From: Aeoliella mucimassa
Lineage (GTDB): Bacteria; Planctomycetota; Planctomycetia; Pirellulales; Lacipirellulaceae
DNA: 64,000 bases
Assembly (NCBI RefSeq): GCF_007748035.1
Contig: NZ_CP036278.1
Location: 6,544,793-6,608,792, forward strand
Direction of reading: 5' to 3'
Each line of letters opens with the position of its first letter. The first letter of the stretch is position 1. Shown piece by piece: positions 24,725 through 32,716 of this stretch. The notes under the pieces are model-generated. The model worked only from the letters and a program-made list of their open reading frames with translations. It was not told the origin of the DNA and made no database searches. Both the position numbers and the translations under genes were made by a program.

Positions 24725-26407
24725 TTGAATTTTTCTTCTTTGGTGCAGCTCGTCTGCGAACTGGTTGGTGGCCTCGGTATCTTTCTGCTCGGCATGAAAT
24801 ACATGTCCGACGGACTGCAGGCGGTTGCTGGTAGCAGCTTGAGAAAACTCATCAGCACCGTGACTGGCAATCGCTTGTTTGCGATGATCGTCGGTGTGAT
24901 CGTCACCTGTATCGTGCAATCGAGTTCGATCACCACGGTCATGGTGGTTGGCTTTGTGAATAGCGGTGTGATGAGCCTGGCCCAAGCGGTCGGGGTGATC
25001 ATGGGCGCGAACATCGGCACCACCATCACTGGCTGGATTCTTGTGCTCAAGGTTGGCAAGTATGGCTTGCCTTTGCTTGGTGCAGCCGCGTTTGGCTACT
25101 TGTTTAGCCGCGGCGACCGCCTGCGCTACTGGGCGCTGGCAATCATGGGCATCGGCATGGTGTTCTTCGGTCTGGAGATCATGAAGGACGCGTGTGCGAT
25201 CGTGAAGGAGAACCCCGATTTCGAATCGTGGTTCCATGCCTTCAAGGCCGACAGTTACTTCGGTGTGCTCAAGTGTGCGTTCGTGGGATGCTTGATGACC
25301 ACGCTCGTGCAGTCGTCGTCGGCCACGCTCGGCATTACCATCTCGCTGGCGTTCCAGGGAATCATCTCCTACGAAACGGCTGCCGCGCTGATTCTTGGCG
25401 AGAACATCGGCACCACGATCACCGCCTTCCTCGCTTCGCTTGGTACCACCACCAACGCTCGCCGGGCGGCTTACTTCCATGTGATCTTCAACATGATCGG
25501 TGTGTTCTGGATCACATTGATCTTCCCTTGGTACATCGAGTTCGTGCAGTGGGTTACGCACGTCGACGTCACCGCGGTGGTGATGGAAAACGATTTGCCC
25601 ACCTACCCGCAAACCACACCTGCCATTGCGGCCACGCATAGTATTTTCAACATCGTCAACACGTTCTTGTTCTTGCCGTTCGTGCCGATGATCGTCGGCT
25701 TGCTGGAACGCGTGGTGCCATCGAAGGACTTCAAAGAGAAGCCTCGGTTGACCGACCTCGACATGCGAATGCTCGACACCCCGGCTGTGGCCATCGAGCA
25801 ATCGCAGACCGAACTGGAACGCATGGGCGATGGATGCGAAAAGATGCTGCTCTGGGCAGTCGAACTTCGCGAACAAGACGAGCCTGATAAGGAACTGGCC
25901 GATCGGCTGAAGCGTCGCGAGCAGGTGCTCGATTCGATTCAGGACGAGATGACCGTGTTCATCACGAACTTGCTCTCCGGCAACATTCCGCACTCGGTGG
26001 CCGACGAAGCCCGTCGTCAGTTGCAGATGGCCGACGAGTTCGAGTCGCTCAGCGACTACGTGCAGGATCTCGACAAGTTCGATCGCAAGCTCCGCCGCGA
26101 CGGTCATCGCTTCGGCCCCACCCAACGCACGGGACTTGCCAGCCTCAATCAAGAAGTGCTGCAGAACCTACAAACAATCAACGCCGCGCTGAAATCGGGC
26201 AACAAGAATATCCTGGTCGAGACCTCGCCGAAGATGAAACGCATCCGCACGCTTATCAAGCGTTTGCGTCGCGAGCACCTCGACGAAATCTCGAACGGCG
26301 GAGTAGCTCCGCTGGTGAATGTCGCCTACCTCGCTTCGCTCAATGCATACGAACGAGTGCTCGATCACACCCAAAATATCGCCGAGGCCATCTCGGGGGA
26401 GAAGTAA
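24725..26407 (+). CDS. Na+/phosphate cotransporter family protein with PhoU-like tail
   Basis: This 560-residue inner-membrane protein belongs to the NptA/PNaS family that imports phosphate with sodium. Two inverted copies of the transport repeat are visible: CIVQSSSITTVMVVGF with GANIGTTITG (about residues 75-105), and TLVQSSSATLGITIS with GENIGTTITAF (about residues 195-235). The C-terminal ~200 residues (from TQTEL/LERMGDGCEKMLLWAVEL) are soluble, helical and PhoU-like, the usual regulatory appendix of this family. The TTG at 24725 is used because MNFSSLVQLVCELVGGLGIFLLGMKYM is a natural beginning for the first helix and no ATG lies between it and that helix. The duplicated 14-base motif upstream might be a control site. 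Identification is secure. Confidence 0.95.
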   Translation: MNFSSLVQLVCELVGGLGIFLLGMKYMSDGLQAVAGSSLRKLISTVTGNRLFAMIVGVIVTCIVQSSSITTVMVVGFVNSGVMSLAQAVGVIMGANIGTTITGWILVLKVGKYGLPLLGAAAFGYLFSRGDRLRYWALAIMGIGMVFFGLEIMKDACAIVKENPDFESWFHAFKADSYFGVLKCAFVGCLMTTLVQSSSATLGITISLAFQGIISYETAAALILGENIGTTITAFLASLGTTTNARRAAYFHVIFNMIGVFWITLIFPWYIEFVQWVTHVDVTAVVMENDLPTYPQTTPAIAATHSIFNIVNTFLFLPFVPMIVGLLERVVPSKDFKEKPRLTDLDMRMLDTPAVAIEQSQTELERMGDGCEKMLLWAVELREQDEPDKELADRLKRREQVLDSIQDEMTVFITNLLSGNIPHSVADEARRQLQMADEFESLSDYVQDLDKFDRKLRRDGHRFGPTQRTGLASLNQEVLQNLQTINAALKSGNKNILVETSPKMKRIRTLIKRLRREHLDEISNGGVAPLVNVAYLASLNAYERVLDHTQNIAEAISGEK

Positions 26408-26769
26408 CCCGAGGATCTAGCGAGCCCCGCCCGCTGGAGCCCTCGGGAATCCACTAGTAGGTCGACGATCAAGCACGGCACGTTGGCCAGCGTCTCTCTG
26501 AAGTGCTTAGCGTTTTCGCAAACGTAAATTAATCTGCGCTCATTAGCACCAAACTATCCAACTAGCCGGCGAGTTGGATACGCAACTCCTCTATGCCCAA
26601 ACCCAGGCTCCGGCCGACTGCTTGGAAAACTCGACACCGGGTGGTCGCAGAAGTAGGATGGGGCGCATGTTGAGTTCGACGAAACTCACACGACTCTGCG
26701 TGCTCGCCGAGCAGCGCGGGGCGTGATGCTCTTTATGGTGCTGCACTGCTTTTTGGGAGGAATTGCGTG
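26408..26769. other. Intergenic region with a palindrome, no gene seen
   Basis: About 360 bases separate the Na/Pi gene from the oxidoreductase gene. CCCGAGG (26408-26414) and CCTCGGG (26441-26447) could form a hairpin just after the Na/Pi stop, but no T-run follows. A near-perfect 26-base palindrome lies at 26555-26580. Nothing else is recognised. Confidence 0.55.
26555..26580. promoter_or_regulatory. 26-base palindrome, operator candidate
   Basis: TATCCAACT and AGTTGGATA form a perfect 9-base inverted repeat around an 8-base centre that itself contains GCCGGC. The site lies about 190 bases before the start of the Gfo/Idh/MocA gene at 26770. The size and symmetry suit a dimeric regulator; a hairpin in RNA is the alternative. 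Confidence 0.4.
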
Positions 26770-28134
26770 ATGTTAACGACCCAGGCGATTTCGCGTCGTA
26801 ATTTTGTTGCAGGGCTTGCTGCTGGGGCCACCGGGCTGATGGTGGCACCTGGTCGAGCGATGGCTAGCCTGTCGCCGAACGAGCGACCTGTGTTTGCCAC
26901 CATCGGCTTGCGAAACCAAGGTTGGGGCATCACGGCCAAGACCTTCCAGTTTGCCGACTTCGCCGCGCTGGCCGATGTCGACAACAACGTGCTCGAAACG
27001 AATCTCGAAGGGGCCAAGCAGCGGCAAGGCAAGAAGCCCGATGGTTACAAAGACTATCGTCACATCCTCGATCGCAAAGACATCGACGCGGTGATGATCG
27101 CCACGCCGGATCACTGGCACACCAAGATTTCGGTCGAAGCCATGCTGGCTGGCAAAGATGTCTACTGCGAAAAGCCACTCACGCTGACCGCCGCCGAAGG
27201 CAAGCTTATCGAAAAGGTCGTAGAGCAAACCGGCCGCGTGTTCCAAGTCGGTACCATGCAGCGCACCGAGTGCGACAAGCGATTCATCCTGGCGGTCGCG
27301 TTGATTCGAGCAGGCCGTATCGGCGATCTCAAGAAGATTACCTGCGCCATCGGCGGCGCAACTGCCTCGCCGAAGATTCCCGTGGCCGACGTGCCCGAGG
27401 GACTCGACTGGGACTTCTGGCTCGGCCCAGCGGCCGAGGTGCCGTATCGCGCGTTGCCTGAGATTCGCCAAGGCTACGGCGGCAACGTGCCGTTGTTCAG
27501 CAATTGCCATTACGCGTTCCGCGACTGGTTCGAATACTCCGGCGGCCAACTCACCGACTGGGGCGCGCACCATGTCGACATCGCCAACTGGGCGCTCGAC
27601 GCAGCCGATACTGGTCCGAGCAAAGTCACGCCGATTTCGTACGACATGCCGGTTGAGTATCGCGACGGTTACCCCGTGGCGGCCGATCAATCGAACGTGC
27701 CGACCAAGTTCGAGCTTCGTGTCGATATGCCGAACGAAGTCGAGCTGATCATCACCAGCGAGGGCGACAACGGCATTATGTTCGAAGGAACCAAGGGCCG
27801 GTTCTTTGTGAACCGCGGCAAGATCGTCGGCAAGCCGGTCGAAGAGCTGGAAGCCAACCCGCTGCCGGAAGGAGCGATGGAGAAGGTTTACGGCGGCCCG
27901 ATCAGCGCGAACCACTCGGCCAACCTGATCGAATGCATGCGATCGCGCAAGCAGCCGATTTCCGATGTGTGGTCGCACAATCGGGCGATGGAAATCCTGC
28001 ACCTCGGCAACATCGCCATGCGACTCGGTCGCGAAATCGCGTGGAACCCGGTTTCTCGCGAAATCGTCGGCGACGACCAGGCGAGCACCTTCCTCGCCCG
28101 CGAAAGCCGCGAGAAGTACGCGATCAATATGTAA
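26770..28134 (+). CDS. Gfo/Idh/MocA family oxidoreductase, Tat-exported
   Basis: The 454-residue protein starts with a twin-arginine signal (ISRRNFVAGLAAGATGLMVAPG). In this copy the first Rossmann motif lacks the usual GxGxxG near the N-terminus: VFATIGLRNQGWGIT stands in its place. Later elements are well preserved: DIDAVMIATPDHWHTKISVEAMLAGKDVYCEKPLT, with the catalytic-lysine motif EKP at about residues 135-137, and GGQLTDWGAHHVDIANWAL in the C-terminal domain. The family oxidises or reduces sugars and inositols with a nicotinamide cofactor; substrates of planctomycete exported members are largely unknown. A GGGAGGA ribosome site lies 8 bases before the ATG at 26770. A beta-helix gene follows on the same strand. 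Confidence 0.9.
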   Translation: MLTTQAISRRNFVAGLAAGATGLMVAPGRAMASLSPNERPVFATIGLRNQGWGITAKTFQFADFAALADVDNNVLETNLEGAKQRQGKKPDGYKDYRHILDRKDIDAVMIATPDHWHTKISVEAMLAGKDVYCEKPLTLTAAEGKLIEKVVEQTGRVFQVGTMQRTECDKRFILAVALIRAGRIGDLKKITCAIGGATASPKIPVADVPEGLDWDFWLGPAAEVPYRALPEIRQGYGGNVPLFSNCHYAFRDWFEYSGGQLTDWGAHHVDIANWALDAADTGPSKVTPISYDMPVEYRDGYPVAADQSNVPTKFELRVDMPNEVELIITSEGDNGIMFEGTKGRFFVNRGKIVGKPVEELEANPLPEGAMEKVYGGPISANHSANLIECMRSRKQPISDVWSHNRAMEILHLGNIAMRLGREIAWNPVSREIVGDDQASTFLARESREKYAINM

Positions 28135-28296
28135 TCCCGCCAGGGGAGCCTGCCATCGGTTCCCCTTGTTGCCATGCACATGCGTTGCTGCACCACGTCG
28201 CGCTAACCGGCGATCGTGGTGCAGCACCAAGTGCAATGGTGCTTCTTCTTCGCTTCTTCTGGCGATCCTGTGAACTTGCTTGGGGGTAATACCATC

Positions 28297-30327
28297 ATGC
28301 GAAACGTCGTCTCACGAATTGCGGCTTTATTACTGGTTGGGCTTTTCCCGTTCCCAGTCTTCGCAACCGATGTGTATGTTGCCATCGACGGCGACGACTC
28401 GAATCCCGGCACTCGCGAGGCTCCGCTGGCGTCGGTCGAAAAGGGCGTGCAGATGATGCGCGACCAAGGCCCCGGCACGCTTTGGATCGGCCCCGGCGAG
28501 TTCTACCTGCCGAGCGGGGTGGCCCTCGATGCATCGCTGAGCGGCACCGCCGAACAACCGCTCGTGATTCGTGGCACCAAACCACACGCTACTCACTTAG
28601 TCGGCGCCCGCTCGGTCGACGAGTTTCGTCCGATCACCGCCGAGGAAGCTGCGCCGCTCCTATCCGACGAGGCCAAGCAGCACGTTGTGGTGGCCGATCT
28701 CGCTGCGCTAGGCTTTCCGAAACTCGCCGAGATGCCTTTGCAGCATCGCGCCCATCAATGCGAGGAACTCATCGTCGACAACGTGCCGATGCAGTCTGCT
28801 CGCTGGCCGAACGAAGGCTTCACCACGTTTACCGAGGTGATTGATTCCGGCGCCTCGAAGCCGATCCACTGGGTCAGCCGCGAAGTCTATCGCCCTGGTT
28901 CGTTTCGTTTTCCTAGCGACCGAGCGAAGCAGTGGAACTTCGACCGCGGGGTCTGGCTGCATGGGTTCTGGACCTACGACTGGGCCGACGAGGCGATCAA
29001 GGCGGGGAGCTTTAACCCTGAATCGGGCGAGGTCCGTCTGGCGGCCAAGCACACGTACGGGGTCGGCTCGCCTTACAACCCGAACGAACCTCGCCGGTTC
29101 TACGCGCTGCACGTGTTCGAAGAACTCGACCAGCCAGGCGAGTATTATCTCGATCGCCAGCAGCAGCGGCTGTACTTCTGGCCGCCGAGCAATCTGTCGC
29201 AGTCGGAAGTTCGTTTGACGCTCTGTAACGCGCCGATCCTGCGGGCGAACAAGGTATCGCATCTAGTGATTCGCGATCTGGCGATCGAAAACGGCCGGCA
29301 AAGCGGAATCGATCTCCGCGACTGCCAGCAGGCGCGGGTCGAGCATTGCCTAGTGCGCAACTTCGGCTCCATCGGCATGGCCCTGCGAGGACAGCAGGTG
29401 GTCGCAGAGGACTGCGAAGTCACGCAAACCGCCTCGTGCGGAATCGCTGTAAGCGGCGGCGATCGCAAGTCGCTCACGCCTGGCGAGTGCGCGGTGATCA
29501 ATTGCCACCTGCATCATGTCGGTCGACTCGACTGGCTTGGGGGCCGCGGGGTCACCATCAATGGGTGCGGCAACCGCCTGGCGAACAATCTGATCGACCA
29601 TTGCCCCACCGGCGGCGTGTCGTACGGCGGCAACGAACACCTGCTCGAGCTCAACGAGGTCCGCGACGTCTGCCTGCTCTATTCCGACGTCGGCGTCTTT
29701 TACACCGGGCGCGATTGGACGAGTCGCGGCAACATCGTTCGGTGGAACTACATCCACCACGTTGCCAATAACGAGGGGCATGGCTCCTCAGGCATCTATC
29801 TCGACGACTGCGACAGCGGCGACACCGTGGTCGGCAACATCGTCGCCGACGGAGTCGGCCGGGGTATCCTGCTCGGCGGCGGCCGCGACAACACGATCTC
29901 TGGCAACGTGTTCGTCGACTTGCCGATTGGCATCCACGTCGACGCCCGCGGCACCAAGGCCATCAAGCTCGACCAGCCTGGCTCCTGGAATCTGCTGGCC
30001 AAGTGCGAGCAGGTGGGGTACCAGTCGCCGCTCTGGAAAGAGCGATACCCAAAGCTGGCCGAGGTGATGCAGCACGAACCGCTGCTGCCGATGGGCAACG
30101 TGATTCACAGCAATCTGATCGTCGGTTGCGAGAAGCCGTTTGGACTGTCCGGCGACGTGAACCCCGACTGGCTCGACCGCGAGCACAACGCGGAGTGGAC
30201 GAGCGCCGAGCTACCAGCCCTGCGCCCCGATGGCACGCTCGACCTGACGAAACTCGCCGAGTCGTGGGAAAAAGTGCCAGGCTTCGAGCCGATACCAATC
30301 GAGAAAATCGGCTTGCTGCACGAGTAG
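28297..30327 (+). CDS. Exported right-handed beta-helix (pectate-lyase-like) protein
   Basis: The 676-residue protein has a signal peptide (VSRIAALLLVGLFPFPVFA, cleavage near residue 23). It opens with VYVAIDGDDSNPGTREAPLASV, the usual beginning of secreted parallel beta-helix polysaccharide-active enzymes. Repeating rungs follow between about residues 340 and 560: IRDLAIENGRQSGIDLRDCQQARVEHC, AEDCEVTQTASCGIAVSGG and NLIDHCPTGGVSYGG type segments, each strand-turn-strand with Asn/Cys ladders. Such proteins are lyases, epimerases or hydrolases of acidic polysaccharides. A catalytic residue cannot be located from sequence alone. The ATG at 28297 is the start that gives the signal peptide; the longer frame upstream is not protein-like. 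It follows the oxidoreductase gene after about 160 bases on the same strand and may work with it on one carbohydrate. Confidence 0.88.
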   Translation: MRNVVSRIAALLLVGLFPFPVFATDVYVAIDGDDSNPGTREAPLASVEKGVQMMRDQGPGTLWIGPGEFYLPSGVALDASLSGTAEQPLVIRGTKPHATHLVGARSVDEFRPITAEEAAPLLSDEAKQHVVVADLAALGFPKLAEMPLQHRAHQCEELIVDNVPMQSARWPNEGFTTFTEVIDSGASKPIHWVSREVYRPGSFRFPSDRAKQWNFDRGVWLHGFWTYDWADEAIKAGSFNPESGEVRLAAKHTYGVGSPYNPNEPRRFYALHVFEELDQPGEYYLDRQQQRLYFWPPSNLSQSEVRLTLCNAPILRANKVSHLVIRDLAIENGRQSGIDLRDCQQARVEHCLVRNFGSIGMALRGQQVVAEDCEVTQTASCGIAVSGGDRKSLTPGECAVINCHLHHVGRLDWLGGRGVTINGCGNRLANNLIDHCPTGGVSYGGNEHLLELNEVRDVCLLYSDVGVFYTGRDWTSRGNIVRWNYIHHVANNEGHGSSGIYLDDCDSGDTVVGNIVADGVGRGILLGGGRDNTISGNVFVDLPIGIHVDARGTKAIKLDQPGSWNLLAKCEQVGYQSPLWKERYPKLAEVMQHEPLLPMGNVIHSNLIVGCEKPFGLSGDVNPDWLDREHNAEWTSAELPALRPDGTLDLTKLAESWEKVPGFEPIPIEKIGLLHE

Positions 30328-30350
30328 CACGCAATCGCCCGCCAAGACTT

Positions 30351-30956
30351 TTACCAACCGAATACGCGAAAGTACGACTCCCACAGCGAGTCGGCGTACT
30401 TCAGCGCGTACGACTCAGCGTAGCTCTCGCCGCGCGCTGAGCCGCGTTGCGAGCGGGTGCTCATGCGATCGTGGTGATGACCAAGCTCGTGCAGCAAGAT
30501 ATGCATGAGCTGGAACCCTTTGATCGTCGACTCGGTGAAATGGCACCATGTGCCCCGCGAATCGTCGGGGTTCGGCTCCCGCGGCACCCCGAGCCGGTCG
30601 AGGATCACCGCGTGCTCTTTCACGAAGTCGTTGTCCCAATCAGCCAGCAACTCCCGCTCCCAAGCACAAACAGCCACGGTGCCATCCCAGTGCCAACCCA
30701 TGCAATCACCCCCTTCGTCGAGAATAATCGCATCGAGCCCCTCGGATAACTCCTGCCAGTCGGGAAGCAACTCGATAAACTGCCGCACATCGGCAATGGT
30801 CAAATAGTGCTTGAACCCCTCCCCCGGGCGGAGGCGATCGATCACCGTCCGGTCCTGCCGCACCTGCGAATAATGATTCGACAGCTCGGTACGATTCTTC
30901 CGCGCAACCTTGCCATTGCGAACCTTGGTGCCAGTCTTACGCGGTGCATGTCGCAT
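30351..30956 (-). CDS. Predicted zinc metallopeptidase-like protein (HELGH)
   Basis: The 201-residue protein is basic at the N-terminus and has no signal peptide. LMHILLHELGHHHDRM (about residues 150-165) holds an HExxH zinc site; ESYAESYALKYAD about 20 residues on supplies glutamates that could be the third ligand, as in small gluzincin-like peptidases. A segment near residues 70-110 (FIELLPDWQELSEGLDAIILDEGG) is conserved-looking but unknown to me. The ATG at 30956 is preferred; a longer in-frame start near 31115 would add 53 residues of Arg/Pro/Ser-rich sequence that overlaps the upstream regulatory region. It is convergent with the beta-helix gene and ends 24 bases from it. Substrate unknown. 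Confidence 0.75.
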   Translation of the reverse strand: MRHAPRKTGTKVRNGKVARKNRTELSNHYSQVRQDRTVIDRLRPGEGFKHYLTIADVRQFIELLPDWQELSEGLDAIILDEGGDCMGWHWDGTVAVCAWERELLADWDNDFVKEHAVILDRLGVPREPNPDDSRGTWCHFTESTIKGFQLMHILLHELGHHHDRMSTRSQRGSARGESYAESYALKYADSLWESYFRVFGW

Positions 30957-31190
30957 GGTGTTCTGCTGCGGTTTAGGTGGAGAGGGCGAGTAGAAGCAAA
31001 ACAATTCTCTACTCCCCGTTGGGACCCACCCAACTGTGGTTGGGTTCGCTGTGCTCGCCAACTTACGACGTGGTCGAGTTTCAATCGGCGTGAACTCCAT
31101 CCGCTTATGGTGCAATAAGTTTTGCTTATCGAAGGCCGGGTGGAGTGGATCTCAGTCCAATCCGGAACTTGTATTATCCCACAAAAAAGC

Positions 31191-31220
31191 TTGACAGTTT
31201 CAAACGCCGAGCGATATAAC
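31191..31220 (+). promoter_or_regulatory. Strong sigma70-type promoter with long leader
   Basis: TTGACA (31191-31196), an 18-base spacer and TATAAC (31215-31220, 5 of 6) form a near-consensus promoter. Transcription would start near 31227, about 290 bases before the next start codon on that strand. The spacer length matches the promoter at 10922. Confidence 0.6.
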
Positions 31221-31395
31221 TCTCGCACCACACCAACCGCAGCGTGTCGCGTGCGATGCGTTCGCCCATCGGGGGGCAACCTTCTCGAGTCCCACTCGGC
31301 GGTCTGGCGTTGAAGCATCCATGTCTGTCGTTTGTCGAACTCTCTCCGTCCGGTAGCTGTTTATCGGTGCGCGGTAGTTCCATCAACGGGCGATA

Positions 31396-31437
31396 CCATT
31401 GGCCCTAGGGGGCGACTGACTTTCCCCCTAACAATGG
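31396..31437 (+). ncRNA. Leader hairpin upstream of a PEP-CTERM gene
   Basis: CCATTG (31396-31401) pairs with CAATGG (31432-31437), and TAGGGGG (31406-31412) pairs with CCCCCTA (31424-31430), leaving a four-base bulge and an 11-base loop. The hairpin lies in the presumed 5' leader and could affect transcript stability or translation. No known riboswitch class is recognised. Confidence 0.4.
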
Positions 31438-31519
31438 CCTGATTTCGGTTTTCTTGTGACTCGGCAACCTGTTTGCTGAGTTGAGTGCTTGTTCGTGTTC
31501 ACTCGGGGGAGATGCATCG

Positions 31520-32221
31520 ATGATGAAGCACATTGGTACCATGCTGTTGGCCGTCGGCCTGGTGTTTGGTAGCGCTACCACAGCCCGGGCGGAGATGGTT
31601 ATTCTAAGAACTGGCAACGGGACGATTGGTAGTACTGATAGTCTGGTGACGATGCTGGAGGGACCAGCCGACAGCGGGTTCGTTGCTGCTTTCACCGCGG
31701 CAGATTTCGCCAGCGCCCAGAGCGGCCCGAGCGCAGTGGTCGTCGACAACCACCCGGAGTGGATCGACGCCCTTTCAGGCGATCCCGTCGCTCAGTGGGT
31801 GTCGACGAGTGACAGCGGAACGTCGGAGGGGTCGAGTGCACTCTACGCAATCGACTTTGAGCTGACCGAACTGTTCAGCGACGCGACTATCAATCTTCTA
31901 TATGCAGTCGACAACGTGCTCGGCGACGGAGTGAACCAGGGCGTGTTCCTCAACGGAGTCGCGGTGTCGGGCGACTCGTCCGGCGGCAACTTCTCGGCCG
32001 AATATAACCTCGTACGTAGCGATATCGCTCCGCTTCTGAACGTCGGCACCAATACGCTCTACATCAATGCGACCGACCAAGGAGGGCCGAGTGGTCTGAT
32101 CTTCAGCGCAACGATCACCACCACCCCGATTCCCGAGCCGACAACAACCACGTTGTGCGTCGCCGGTGCGTTTGGACTGCTCTGCTGCACCTGCCGCCAC
32201 CGCCGAGTGTCGCTTGATTAA
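31520..32221 (+). CDS. Exported PEP-CTERM protein, unassigned
   Basis: The 233-residue protein has a signal peptide (GTMLLAVGLVFGSATTARA, cleavage near residue 24). The body of about 180 residues is beta-rich and acidic. It ends with IPEPTTTTLCVAGAFGLLCCTC and a basic RHRR end, which fits a PEP-CTERM anchor though the helix is unusually cysteine-rich. The body contains NLLYAVDNVLGDGVNQGVFLNG and NTLYINATDQGGPSGLIF, reminiscent of a carbohydrate-binding jelly-roll, without a firm match. The ATG at 31520 is preceded by GGGGGAG. The upstream promoter and long structured leader suggest post-transcriptional control. Function unknown. Confidence 0.85.
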   Translation: MMKHIGTMLLAVGLVFGSATTARAEMVILRTGNGTIGSTDSLVTMLEGPADSGFVAAFTAADFASAQSGPSAVVVDNHPEWIDALSGDPVAQWVSTSDSGTSEGSSALYAIDFELTELFSDATINLLYAVDNVLGDGVNQGVFLNGVAVSGDSSGGNFSAEYNLVRSDIAPLLNVGTNTLYINATDQGGPSGLIFSATITTTPIPEPTTTTLCVAGAFGLLCCTCRHRRVSLD

Positions 32222-32360
32222 CAGTGCCACGGGAAGTTGTGCTACAATTCGCGGCTTAGCGCTGCCCCTGCGATGTGTTTGCCAGGGCATGAAGAATCGC
32301 CATGCGTGCGAGTCTTCGCCGGCCGTCCATGTAGCCCCATAACCCAAGAGCAATCCGATC

Positions 32361-32702
32361 GTGGCAAAGTACCTGATTTCGTTTCCTAGTGCGGCGATGA
32401 ACGTGCCCGACAACGAGTTGGAGCAGGTGGGGCGAGACGCTCGCGCGGCGATTCGCGAAGCCAAGGCGGCCGGCGTATACGTGTTCGGCGGCGGCATCGA
32501 CGAATCCGTTCCCCCGGTGCTCGTGGCCTCCAATGGCTCGGTCACCGATGGTGGCTACCCGTGGGCGCCGCCCCTCAATGGCGGTTTCACCGTGCTCGAA
32601 CTGCCCTCCGCGCAGGAGGCCATCGCCTGGGCCGCCCGCATTGCGAAAGCGTGTCGCTGCGAACAGGAGCTTCGAGTCTTCGGCTACGATCCAGAATCCT
32701 AA
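32361..32702 (+). CDS. YCII-related (DGPF-like) small protein
   Basis: This 113-residue cytosolic protein begins KYLISFPSAAMNVPDNELEQVG and continues with VYVFGGGIDESVPPVLVASNGSVTDGG and GGFTVLELPSAQEAIAWAARI. That is the ferredoxin-like order of the YCII family: first strand, a helix, a G-G-G strand, a loop with D-G-x-x, then a V-L-E-L strand and a helix with A-x-x-W. Family members are small enzymes or binding proteins, often near sigma factor genes, but none is adjacent here. The GTG at 32361 is the start. A downstream convergent VCBS gene ends 15 bases away. The biochemical role is unknown. Confidence 0.85.
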   Translation: MAKYLISFPSAAMNVPDNELEQVGRDARAAIREAKAAGVYVFGGGIDESVPPVLVASNGSVTDGGYPWAPPLNGGFTVLELPSAQEAIAWAARIAKACRCEQELRVFGYDPES

Positions 32703-32716
32703 ACTCCCGCGCGGCG

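Larger units (their letters stand above)
30957..31519. other. Intergenic region: promoter and long leader of a PEP-CTERM gene
   Basis: This 560-base stretch lies between divergent genes. It carries a strong promoter at 31191-31220 and then a leader of about 290 bases before the ATG at 31520. The leader contains a bulged hairpin at 31396-31437. No protein-like frame is seen. Confidence 0.6.

Noticed and set aside
24644..26152. 502-codon minus-strand frame opposite the Na/Pi gene
   Set aside because: The product is a His/Asp/Arg-rich chain without secondary-structure logic, typical of an antisense shadow. The plus-strand transporter is certain.
26773..28236. 487-codon minus-strand frame opposite the oxidoreductase gene
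   Set aside because: Antisense shadow with no recognisable motif; the plus-strand protein has a Tat signal and the family motifs.
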